Source: Enterococcaceae bacterium
GTDB lineage: Bacteria > Bacillota > Bacilli > Lactobacillales > Catellicoccaceae
NCBI GenBank assembly: GCA_030150665.1
Contig: JASLFJ010000119.1
Span: 1-18,432 of the forward strand
Length of the DNA stretch: 18,432 bases
Direction: 5' to 3'
In this document: one piece after another, positions 1 to 6,033 of the stretch
Layout: each line of letters opens with the position of its first letter
Position numbering within the stretch: the first letter of the stretch is position 1
Translations under genes and position numbers: made by a program
The notes under the pieces: generated by a model
Seen by the model: only the letters and a program-made list of their open reading frames with translations
Told to the model about the DNA's origin: nothing
The model's database searches: none

Positions 1-433
1 CTTCGGCAAGACGGTCTAATACTTTTTGTCCAATTTCTTTATGAGTAATCGCACGCCCTTTAAAACGAATAGAGGCTTTGACTTTATCCCCTTTTTCTAA
101 AAACTTACGTGCATTACGCAATTTTGTATTAAAATCATTCACATCAATAGTTGGACTCAAACGTACTTCTTTAACATGAATTACCTTTTGTTTTTTACGT
201 GCTTCTCGTTCTTTTTTCTGTTGCTCAAAACGATACTTTCCATAATCCATAATACGAGCTACTGGTGGTTTTGCATTAGGGGCTACAAGAACTAAGTCTA
301 AATTAGCAGCTTCTGCTAGTTTTAAAGCCTCACTTTTTGTTTTTACTCCTAATTGTTCACCATCAGCTGTAATTACACGTAATTCACGCGCTCGAATACC
401 ATCATTTACCATCATATCTCTTGCTATGGTCAT
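1..433 (-). CDS. infC: Translation initiation factor IF-3 (5' part, cut by window edge)
   Basis: IF-3 binds the 30S subunit, prevents premature 50S joining and checks initiator tRNA pairing. I translated the minus strand from ATG at 431-433: it begins MTIARDMMVNDGIRARELRV, the usual lactic-acid-bacterial IF-3 start. It continues through the N-terminal domain (VAPNAKPPVARIMDYGKYRF, with the conserved DYGKY), the lysine/arginine-rich linker (QQKKEREARKKQK) and the start of the C-terminal domain (VKEVRLSPTID, RNARKFLEKGDKVK, RFKGRAITH). About 144 codons are present; roughly 30 C-terminal residues lie beyond position 1. A GGAGGTGG ribosome site abuts the start (434-441), which fixes it. In related genomes rpmI and rplT follow infC, and they would lie outside this window. 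The long structured leader upstream suggests feedback control by L20. Confidence 0.95.
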   Translation of the reverse strand, partial: MTIARDMMVNDGIRARELRVITADGEQLGVKTKSEALKLAEAANLDLVLVAPNAKPPVARIMDYGKYRFEQQKKEREARKKQKVIHVKEVRLSPTIDVNDFNTKLRNARKFLEKGDKVKASIRFKGRAITHKEIGQKVLDRLAE

Positions 434-590
434 CCACCTCCATATATTTTTCAGAAAAAAGCAGAAAAAGGCGAGCACAATGGCCCGCCTTGATCCCACA
501 TGAATGCTCATCAGTCATGTCTTATCTTATCAGCCTAAGCTGATTGATCAACTTAGGCGAGAAGCGGGTGCTTCTACTTCATTCTCAACA
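434..590 (-). ncRNA. infC 5' leader, L20-leader-like attenuator
   Basis: The stretch between the infC promoter and start codon is about 157 nt and highly structured. Reading the minus strand 5' to 3' I see a CACCCGCTTCTCGCC segment (556-570); a long hairpin at 533-558 (12-bp stem including one G-U pair, with a 2-base gap at its tip); a second 6-bp hairpin at 498-520 (ACATGA/TCATGT); and a G+C-rich terminator hairpin just before the ribosome site. The terminator's left arm AGGCGGG (484-490) could instead pair with an upstream CTCGCCT (555-561), which duplicates its own right arm (469-475). This fits the Firmicute leader in which ribosomal protein L20 represses infC-rpmI-rplT. Placement in that family rests on position and remembered sequence resemblance. 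Confidence 0.75.
455..490 (-). terminator. Attenuator terminator in the infC leader
   Basis: On the minus strand AGGCGGGC pairs with GCTCGCCT (8 bp, one G-U) around the loop CATTGT, followed by TTTTTCTGCTTTTTT. It lies inside the leader, upstream of the infC ribosome site, so it is placed for regulated rather than final termination. Confidence 0.75.
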
Positions 591-596
591 TTGCTT

Positions 597-625
597 AGTA
601 TACGTCTTTTTAAAAAAATTGTCAA
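597..625 (-). promoter_or_regulatory. infC promoter
   Basis: Minus strand: -35 TTGACA (620-625, perfect consensus), 17-bp T/A-rich spacer, -10 TATACT (597-602). The predicted transcript start near 590 gives the leader described above. Confidence 0.85.
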
Positions 626-670
626 TAGAAGAATTAAAAACAATAAACAATAACTCTACTGATGATGTCT

Positions 671-723
671 TTAAACTACCCCTAGGCTGAAGCCATAGTA
701 GATGCTTAAGTATCAAGTTCTAT
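671..723 (+). repeat. 53-bp imperfect direct repeat, copy A
   Basis: This stretch aligns without gaps to 1335-1387 at 40 of 53 positions by my count. The shared blocks are TTAAACTA, AAGCCATAG, TAAGTA and AGTTCTAT. It lies in the 327-bp gap between infC and the lipoprotein gene 761-1252, on the 3' side of that gene. The remainder of that gap holds the infC leader and promoter. Just downstream copy A carries extra bases that form a palindrome (723-737) inside a larger AAGTT/AACTT stem. Function unknown. Confidence 0.6.
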
Positions 724-737
724 AACAGTAACTGTTA
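723..737. promoter_or_regulatory. Palindrome TAACAGT-A-ACTGTTA
   Basis: A perfect 7-bp inverted repeat around one central base, 23 bp beyond the stop codon of the leftward lipoprotein gene (761-1252) and upstream of the infC promoter. It could be an operator or the tip of an RNA hairpin (outer arms AAGTT and AACTT). It lacks a T-run, so it is not a convincing terminator. Confidence 0.3.
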
Positions 738-760
738 AACTTACTCTTTAAATATAATCA

Positions 761-1252
761 TTAGCGACGAATAAGAGTAGTATCACCACGCTCTGCTGCA
801 TTAAGTAACGCTTCACCGTACTGCCTAAATTGTTGTGTTATCTCTACTGCTCCGTCTAATACGGTGACTTGATCTAAAGACTGATGATTGATAAGCATCG
901 TATTTAAATAAGGAATAATATCTAAAGGCCCATATCCTGCTTTATCTTCCATCAGTTCATGATAGCCTATATCTTCAGATTGTCTTTGCCCTTGAGCAGA
1001 GACATAATCAAAATCAGAATCTACAATATTCCCCTCTTCAACGCGAATCGTAAAAACTGCGCGCCACCCTTCTGGATTATAATCCATCTCCTCTAACTGA
1101 TAAATGCCGTCTTGATACACTCGCTTTTGCACCTCTTGAACGACAACTTCTTGCTCTTCTTGTTCTTGAGGGACCTCTTCTTTTTTATGACATCCTAATA
1201 ATATAATCAGTAACATACTACTTAAGCACAACAACTTTTCCCTAGAACTCAT
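761..1252 (-). CDS. FMN_bind/PplA-like lipoprotein without the flavin-acceptor Thr
   Basis: A 163-residue surface lipoprotein. A signal peptide ends in the lipobox LLGC, with Cys21 as the predicted lipid anchor, followed by a Glu/Gln/Val-rich linker (about 22-42). One domain (about 46-158) resembles the FMN_bind domain of the extracellular-electron-transfer protein PplA: DGIYQ, GWRAVFTIRVEEGNIVDSDFDY, a GYHELMEDKAG segment, and AAERGDTT near the end. In flavinylated members the motif is usually SGAT followed by S/T, and ApbE links FMN to the Thr. Here it reads DGAVEIT, so residue 136 is Val and covalent flavin is unlikely. PplA usually has two such domains; this has one. Start ATG at 1250-1252 with AGGAGG 8 bases upstream. 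It diverges from the lipoprotein gene at 1472. The domain call is from pattern only; the biological role is unknown. Confidence 0.7.
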   Translation of the reverse strand: MSSREKLLCLSSMLLIILLGCHKKEEVPQEQEEQEVVVQEVQKRVYQDGIYQLEEMDYNPEGWRAVFTIRVEEGNIVDSDFDYVSAQGQRQSEDIGYHELMEDKAGYGPLDIIPYLNTMLINHQSLDQVTVLDGAVEITQQFRQYGEALLNAAERGDTTLIRR

Positions 1253-1334
1253 CTTTGTTACCTCCTAACTGACTCCTAAAGATTGAGCTACAATCAGACT
1301 TGGTTTTCTTCTTAACTTCGTAGACTTTACTTAA

Positions 1335-1387
1335 TTAAACTATCACTAATCTTAAGCCATAGCGGATTTATAAGTACAGAGTTCTAT
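1335..1387 (+). repeat. 53-bp imperfect direct repeat, copy B
   Basis: Second copy of the element at 671-723, same orientation, lying in the intergenic region between the two divergent lipoprotein genes. Its right end AGAGTT plus the next bases AAACTCT form a 6-bp hairpin (about 1379-1396) followed by AT-rich DNA, matching in position the AAGTT/AACTT stem of copy A. The rest of the 1253-1471 gap is AT-rich and presumably holds promoters for both genes. A TTGATT (1407-1412) with a TAAAAT (1428-1433) is a weak candidate for the rightward gene. Confidence 0.6.
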
Positions 1388-1471
1388 TAAACTCTAAATA
1401 AATTTTTTGATTTTATATAATTTATGATAAAATATTTTTTATACAGACTACGCTAAAGGAGGTTACGACTT

Positions 1472-2023
1472 GTGAAGGATCATAAATGGCTACTTTTCAG
1501 CAGTCTATGTAGTCTTGTTTTATTAACAGGCTGTGGAAACAATAAAATTGAAGAGGAACTCTCTCAATTAGAGGCGATCAACTACGATATTCATGCGGTA
1601 CCTATGCAAAAAATAGGCAGTCTTTCTGAAGGAAGTTTAGAAGTTCCAGAAGCATGGACTTTTTTATATGACGCAAAATATCCTGAACGGATTACTTATA
1701 CAAACAATCAAGGAAGCAAAATCGCACTGGATCCCCCCTTTTCTAAAGAAAGACCTGAAACATCATCTTTAGAGCACTATAAACAACAGTTAATCAATAC
1801 CTTATCCCAACAAAATCCTGTATCTCTTGATCATCAAGAAATCACAATTTTAGAACAACCTGCTTATAAAATCGTCATACAGAGAGAATCTGAAATTTAT
1901 GAGCTGTTTTATATTTTAGAATCAGAACACGAACTCCATCAAATTACTGCAGAAGCACCTGAAGATCTACTCCCTTCAGTACAACAATGGATTGAAACCA
2001 GTTACTTATTACCAGTTCCTTAA
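1472..2023 (+). CDS. Small lipoprotein of unknown function
   Basis: A 183-residue predicted lipoprotein: charged N-terminus (MKDHK), hydrophobic stretch 6-19, lipobox LTGC with Cys21, then a soluble domain. The GTG start at 1472 is supported by AAAGGAGGT at 1455-1463, 8 bases upstream. I do not recognise the gene. The layout of the domain (VPEAW, then a strand with an NNQGSKIALD turn, a helix around LEHYKQQLINTL, then QPAYKIVIQRESEIYELFYIL, and a last helix with QQWIETSYL) recalls the PsbP/Mog1/DcrB-like fold of small bacterial lipoproteins. That is a pattern-level guess, not an identification. It is one of only two rightward genes here and ends before a strong bidirectional terminator. It diverges from the FMN_bind-like lipoprotein gene, so joint control is possible. 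Confidence 0.7.
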   Translation: MKDHKWLLFSSLCSLVLLTGCGNNKIEEELSQLEAINYDIHAVPMQKIGSLSEGSLEVPEAWTFLYDAKYPERITYTNNQGSKIALDPPFSKERPETSSLEHYKQQLINTLSQQNPVSLDHQEITILEQPAYKIVIQRESEIYELFYILESEHELHQITAEAPEDLLPSVQQWIETSYLLPVP

Positions 2024-2080
2024 TACATTTATTGCTTTAGCTAAATGCTTCATATTGCATCATCAATCGATAATGGAAAA

Positions 2081-2112
2081 AAACCTGTTGAAAGATTCAA
2101 CAGGTTTTTTTT
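2081..2112. terminator. Bidirectional terminator between lipoprotein gene and yrzB
   Basis: AAACCTGTTGAA and TTCAACAGGTTT form a 12-bp stem around a 3-base loop, with A-runs on the left and a run of eight T on the right. It serves the converging genes 1472-2023 (+) and 2111-2413 (-), and its T-run reaches the yrzB stop. Confidence 0.9.
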
Positions 2113-2413
2113 ATTCTTCTTCACGATCACTATCTAATAAAAAGGCTTGAAGTACTTCTTCAATCATATCCCACTCTTCATCTGTTTCTACAGGTGATAA
2201 TTTACCTTCATTGCCAACTTCTTCATCTTCTTCAAATGAATAAGCATAAAGTTCTACATCTTCATCCTCTGATACCCCTGCTGGATATACTAACACATAG
2301 TTTTTTTGAAATTGCTCTTGACCGTCAATAGTCATTAAAATTTCATAAAGTGCTTCATTACCTTCTTCATCATATAAGGTAATATATTCTTGGTTATTGT
2401 TTTGTTCTGTCAT
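2111..2413 (-). CDS. yrzB: DUF1292 family protein YrzB
   Basis: A 100-residue very acidic cytosolic protein of the DUF1292 family. Features typical of the family: an EYITLYDEEGNEALYEILMTID start, a central strand (NYVLVYPAG), Glu/Asp-rich loops, and a C-terminal DEEWDMIEEVLQAFL helix. The family is found in Firmicutes directly after ruvX, as here, but has no established biochemical function. Two ATGs lie in tandem at 2414-2416 and 2411-2413. The second has 7 bases to the GAGG at 2421-2424 and the first only 4, so I prefer the second. The 15-bp gap after ruvX indicates cotranscription in the ireB-ruvX-yrzB operon. Confidence 0.9.
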   Translation of the reverse strand: MTEQNNNQEYITLYDEEGNEALYEILMTIDGQEQFQKNYVLVYPAGVSEDEDVELYAYSFEEDEEVGNEGKLSPVETDEEWDMIEEVLQAFLLDSDREEE

Positions 2414-2428
2414 CATGCATCCTCTTTT

Positions 2429-2848
2429 CTATTTATGTTGATCTAAATAATTTTGTAAAATCATAACCGCTGCTAACTTATCAATCACTTTTTTTCGCTT
2501 TTTACGCGATGTATTCGCCTCTTCGATTAAAAATCGTTCTGCTTGTACTGTTGTCAGTCGTTCATCTTGATAAGATACTGGAAGATGAAAACGCTCTTGA
2601 ACTGCTTTTCCGTACTCAAGTGCAGCTTCAGCTCGAGGACCAATAGTGTTATTCATATTTTTAGGAAGGCCAATCACAATATGTGTTACTTGGTATTCTT
2701 TAATCAACGCTTCAAGCCGTTCCCAACCAAAGATATGAGCTTCCTCATCGATTGAAATGATTTCAATCCCTTGCGCTGTCCATCCTAAAGGATCGCTCAC
2801 GGCAACACCTACTGTTTTTGAACCAACATCTAATCCCATTACTCTCAT
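2429..2848 (-). CDS. ruvX: RuvX/YqgF Holliday-junction-resolvase-like nuclease
   Basis: A 139-residue protein of the YqgF/RuvX family (RNase H-like fold), normally 135-150 residues. Visible hallmarks are MGLDVGSKTVGVAVSDP at the N-terminus (catalytic Asp7), VIGLPKNMNNTIGPRAE (62-79 region), the YQDERLTT motif with its conserved Asp-Glu-Arg, and DKLAAVMILQNYL with the last acidic residue near the end. The family is implicated in Holliday junction processing and 16S rRNA 5' end maturation; which role dominates here cannot be told. The start codon overlaps the ireB stop by 4 bases (ATGA) and no strong ribosome site is visible, so it is probably translated by coupling to ireB. Confidence 0.95.
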   Translation of the reverse strand: MRVMGLDVGSKTVGVAVSDPLGWTAQGIEIISIDEEAHIFGWERLEALIKEYQVTHIVIGLPKNMNNTIGPRAEAALEYGKAVQERFHLPVSYQDERLTTVQAERFLIEEANTSRKKRKKVIDKLAAVMILQNYLDQHK

Positions 2849-3114
2849 AAAGTATCTATACCATGTGCAAATAAATAAGTCTTAACGAGCTCTTCCATAA
2901 TTTCATCTCGTTCATGGCGACGAATTAAGTTACGTGCATCTTGATAACGAGGAATATATGCAGGATCTCCAGAAAGTAAATAACCAACGATTTGATTAAT
3001 CGGGTTATACCCTTTTTCTTCAAGTGCATGATAGACCGTTGCTAATGTATCACTGACTTTTTGTTTATAATGGTCATCAAATTCAAAACGCACTGTTTCT
3101 TCATGAAAACTCAT
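2845..3114 (-). CDS. ireB: IreB family regulatory protein (DUF965/YrzL)
   Basis: An 89-residue cytosolic protein of the IreB family. In Enterococcus faecalis IreB is a substrate of the PASTA kinase IreK and influences intrinsic cephalosporin resistance. The family core is intact: EEKGYNPINQIVGYLLSGDP, AYIPRYQDARNLIRRHERDEIMEELV. I place the start at ATG 3112-3114, giving MSFHEETVRF, because GAGG (3124-3127) lies 9 bases upstream. An in-frame ATG at 3127-3129 has no ribosome site. From memory, the enterococcal protein is phosphorylated at Thr4 and Thr7. Thr7 is present here but residue 4 is His. It is the first gene of ireB-ruvX-yrzB. alaS, often upstream in relatives, is absent, the opp operon end being the neighbour instead. 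Confidence 0.93.
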   Translation of the reverse strand: MSFHEETVRFEFDDHYKQKVSDTLATVYHALEEKGYNPINQIVGYLLSGDPAYIPRYQDARNLIRRHERDEIMEELVKTYLFAHGIDTL

Positions 3115-3147
3115 CCATAGCCACCTCATTCTTTCGTATTCTCTTCT

Positions 3148-3176
3148 ATTTTACCTTAAATAAAATAAAACTACAA
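3148..3176 (-). promoter_or_regulatory. ireB-ruvX-yrzB promoter
   Basis: Minus strand: -35 TTGTAG (3171-3176), 17-bp AT-rich spacer, -10 TAAAAT (3148-3153), about 34 bases before the chosen ireB start. Confidence 0.65.
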
Positions 3177-3229
3177 ATAATATTTTTCTTATATTTTTTA
3201 TAAAAAAATATGACACCTATTACGAGGAC

Positions 3230-3286
3230 TCAACTAAAAGATAAAAAGAAAGAAAGACACAGATACTTTGTATCTTTGTCTTTCTT
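3230..3286 (-). terminator. Terminator of the opp operon
   Basis: A 17-bp stem (AAGAAAGACAAAGATAC with its near-complement at 3250-3286, one mismatch) around a 3-base loop, followed on the minus strand by a T-rich tract to about 3230. It starts 14 bases beyond the oppA stop. Confidence 0.9.
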
Positions 3287-3300
3287 AATAAAATGATCCC

Positions 3301-5082
3301 TTAACGTTTTTCATCCGTTAATTTAAGCGTACTGAATCCTTTTTCAGAAAACTCACTGTAATCCCAACTAAAGTCTTTCACACGGTCACTTACTGGAAGC
3401 ACTTCTGTACGATATAATGTTGGAATCGCAAATGCTTCTTCAAAGGCATATTGTTGCCATTTATCAAAGAACTCTTTTTGTTTAATTAAATCAAATGATT
3501 CTTTAGAATCAATATCATCAATTAACTTCGTATTTTCTTCTGATGAGAAGCGTGTGTAGTTAAAGGCTGCTTTTGGTCCATAAAGGCCAGATGGTGATGG
3601 ATATTCTGAAAGTCCCCATGCAGCTTGGAAAATATCGATATCTGGATCATCATTTTTTACTTTATCATAGAATGATTGGAAATCAATTAAACGTCCACCT
3701 GTTAATTCAACATTTAATCCGATTTCTTTCCATTGTTGGATATAGTAATCTGCAATAGGTTGTGCTGTCTCTCCACCAGACATTGATGCAAATTTAATGA
3801 CTAAATCATTACCATCTGGATCTTTACGATAAGTATCGCCTTCTTTTTCATATTTATATCCAGCTTCATCTAATAATTCTTTAGCTTTTTCAATATCATA
3901 TTGATATCCTTCAATACTATCATCATGTTGTGCTTTAAAGATAGGTGGAATAAGTGTTGTTGCACCAGTACGTAATCCGTGATAGAATTTCTCACCAATA
4001 GCATCATTATCTACCGCATATCCCATCGCTTGACGTAACTTTTTATTCGCCATTTTCGCATTTGGATCTGTTTCTACTTCGCCTTTTTCATCATTCCATT
4101 TTCCTAATTTAAAGCCGATATAGTTATATGATAATTCTTCACGCCCTAGATTTTGATACCCTTCAATATCTTTATAAGATGGGAATGTATCTGTAGGCAT
4201 TTTAAAGATCATATCATATTGTTTTGCTTTTAATGCTTCAATACTTGCTGAAGTTGGGATAACTGTTAAGATCACTTTTTCAATCTTAGAACGATCCCCA
4301 TAATAATGCTCATTAGGTACGTATTGTACCGCTTCACCTGGTGTCACTTTATCAATCACATAAGGTCCAAATGATAATGGATGAACACGTACTTCATCAC
4401 TTGATTCTAAATCTTTAACTGGAATATCTTTTAATTGATGTTTAGGTGCTGCTGAAGGCCAAATCCCACCATCATATGTTTCCATTCCAGGATGTACTTC
4501 TTTAAATTCAATTTCTAATGTTTTATCATCAAGCGCTTTAAGTCCTGAAATCGTATCTGCTTTCCCTTCATGATACTCTTCCATTCCGATAATATTTATC
4601 ATATTATCATCATAACGAACTCCTGTATAGTCTTTATGCCCAATGATTTCATAAGAATAAATTAAATCTTCTGCAGTAACAGGCTCACCGTCACTCCATT
4701 TTACTTCATCTTTAATTTTAATTTTAGCTTTATTATTCTCTTTATCTAACTCTAATTTTGCTGCACCACGATCATTAATTCTAAAGTCTTCGTCATAGGC
4801 AAAAATTGGAGGCTGGGCAATAGAGATAAAATCTTGATCATAAGCATCTTCATATAATTCGCGAATAAACATCCCCTTAAATGGAGAGTCCATTACAATC
4901 GCTAATTCTAAAGTTCCTCCATCAATTTCTGGTTTGTCATTTTCTACTTTAGAGGGTAATTCAACAGCTTCTGCTTGTGAGCCGTCCCCTGTTGTTTTTT
5001 CCTTATCCTCATTTCCACATGCGGCTAGAGTCATCGACGTCATTGCTGCAACAGTTACAAATCCTAACATTTTTTTCTTCAT
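3301..5082 (-). CDS. oppA: Oligopeptide ABC transporter, substrate-binding lipoprotein OppA
   Basis: A 593-residue extracellular peptide-binding lipoprotein of the SBP_bac_5 family (usual length 530-600). Signal peptide with lipobox LAAC (Cys22), then an acidic linker. The family body is clear: a DDKTLEIEFKEVHPGM segment, the ...VKWSDGEPVTAEDLIYSYE signature, HQLKDIPV, an LSFGPYVIDKVTPGEAVQYVPNEHYYG segment, KLRQAMGYAVDNDAIG, and KAKELLDEAGYKYEKEGDTYRKDPDG followed by the C-terminal lobe with YYIQQWKEIGLNVEL. It captures oligopeptides and hands them to OppBC. Two ATGs in tandem (5083-5085, 5080-5082) follow AGGAGG at 5091-5096. The second has the better 8-base spacing. It is the last gene of the operon, 19 bases after oppC, and has its own strong ribosome site, consistent with the need for excess binding protein. 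Exact peptide range is not readable from sequence. Confidence 0.95.
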   Translation of the reverse strand: MKKKMLGFVTVAAMTSMTLAACGNEDKEKTTGDGSQAEAVELPSKVENDKPEIDGGTLELAIVMDSPFKGMFIRELYEDAYDQDFISIAQPPIFAYDEDFRINDRGAAKLELDKENNKAKIKIKDEVKWSDGEPVTAEDLIYSYEIIGHKDYTGVRYDDNMINIIGMEEYHEGKADTISGLKALDDKTLEIEFKEVHPGMETYDGGIWPSAAPKHQLKDIPVKDLESSDEVRVHPLSFGPYVIDKVTPGEAVQYVPNEHYYGDRSKIEKVILTVIPTSASIEALKAKQYDMIFKMPTDTFPSYKDIEGYQNLGREELSYNYIGFKLGKWNDEKGEVETDPNAKMANKKLRQAMGYAVDNDAIGEKFYHGLRTGATTLIPPIFKAQHDDSIEGYQYDIEKAKELLDEAGYKYEKEGDTYRKDPDGNDLVIKFASMSGGETAQPIADYYIQQWKEIGLNVELTGGRLIDFQSFYDKVKNDDPDIDIFQAAWGLSEYPSPSGLYGPKAAFNYTRFSSEENTKLIDDIDSKESFDLIKQKEFFDKWQQYAFEEAFAIPTLYRTEVLPVSDRVKDFSWDYSEFSEKGFSTLKLTDEKR

Positions 5083-5101
5083 CATGCTGTTCCTCCTTTT
5101 T

Positions 5102-6013
5102 TTAACCTAAGCGTTGTCTTGCGTCTGCTGAACGTTTTAATGCTTGTCCAACATAATTTATACTCAACATCAATACTAAAATTAAGATTGATGCAGGTAA
5201 CCATACCCATTGTTTTGTTGTTAACACATCACCATTACTTGCAAAGCCAATTAATGTCCCTAAACTTGGTACATCAGCAGGTAATCCAAATCCTAAGAAG
5301 GTTAGTGTCGTTTCAATACCAATATTTCCTGCAAAATTCAAAGTTAAGTTCGTAATAATTAAAGAACTTAAATTCGGCATAATTTCACGGAACATAATTT
5401 TAAAATCACTAGTCCCCATTGTTTTTGAAGCACTCACATAATCTCTTCGTGATTCTGAAAGTGCCTTACTGCGAAAGAGCCTTGCTTTAGCCACCCAATA
5501 AAACGCACTCATAATCCAAACAAAAGACCATACCGTATACTTCGGTGTGATAGTTACAAATACAATAATAATCATCATAATCGGTAAAATCATAATGAAA
5601 TCAACAATTCGCATAATAATAGAATCAATAATTCCACCGTAATAGCCAGAAATAATTCCTAACCCAACACCAATAATTGAGGTAATGATAGTAATCGCAA
5701 AACCAATTGTAATTGAGTTTCTTGCACCGATAATTAGCTGTCCAAAAACATCACGTCCCCCTTCATCGGCTCCTAAAATAAAACCATCACCTGGAGGGGC
5801 ATATTTATCTAAAATACTTACCGTCATTACCTGTTGTTTATCAATAAATAAAGAACCTACAAATACTACTAGTAAAATAAGAATTAAAAAAGCTAAAGAA
5901 AATAATGCTAACTTGTCTTTCGCAAATTCTCGCATCACCACTTTCATTCCTGTGGGTGGAATTTGCTCCTCTATTAATACCGTCTCTTGTGTATCTTCAT
6001 TTACTAAGCCCAT
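5102..6013 (-). CDS. oppC: Oligopeptide ABC transporter permease OppC
   Basis: A 303-residue inner-membrane permease. A cytosolic N-terminus leads to a first membrane segment (about 39-58, LALFSLAFLILILLVVFVGSLF region), then the soluble loop ending FILGADEGGRDVFGQLIIGARNSITIGF, typical of OppC/DppC, then five further membrane segments. The coupling motif DYVSASKTMGTSDFKIMFREIMPN, which docks on the ATPases, is intact, as is ETTLTFLGFGLPADVPSLG. Two in-frame ATGs exist. GAGG at 6023-6026 is only 3 bases from the first (6017-6019) and 9 from the second (6011-6013), so I choose the second. It pairs with OppB as the heterodimeric channel. Confidence 0.95.
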   Translation of the reverse strand: MGLVNEDTQETVLIEEQIPPTGMKVVMREFAKDKLALFSLAFLILILLVVFVGSLFIDKQQVMTVSILDKYAPPGDGFILGADEGGRDVFGQLIIGARNSITIGFAITIITSIIGVGLGIISGYYGGIIDSIIMRIVDFIMILPIMMIIIVFVTITPKYTVWSFVWIMSAFYWVAKARLFRSKALSESRRDYVSASKTMGTSDFKIMFREIMPNLSSLIITNLTLNFAGNIGIETTLTFLGFGLPADVPSLGTLIGFASNGDVLTTKQWVWLPASILILVLMLSINYVGQALKRSADARQRLG

Positions 6014-6033
6014 GCTCATTCACCTCTTTTCTC

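Noticed and set aside
671..1387. Insertion sequence or composite element bounded by the direct repeats
   Set aside because: No transposase, no terminal inverted repeats, and the repeats are only about 75% alike, too diverged for a recent insertion.
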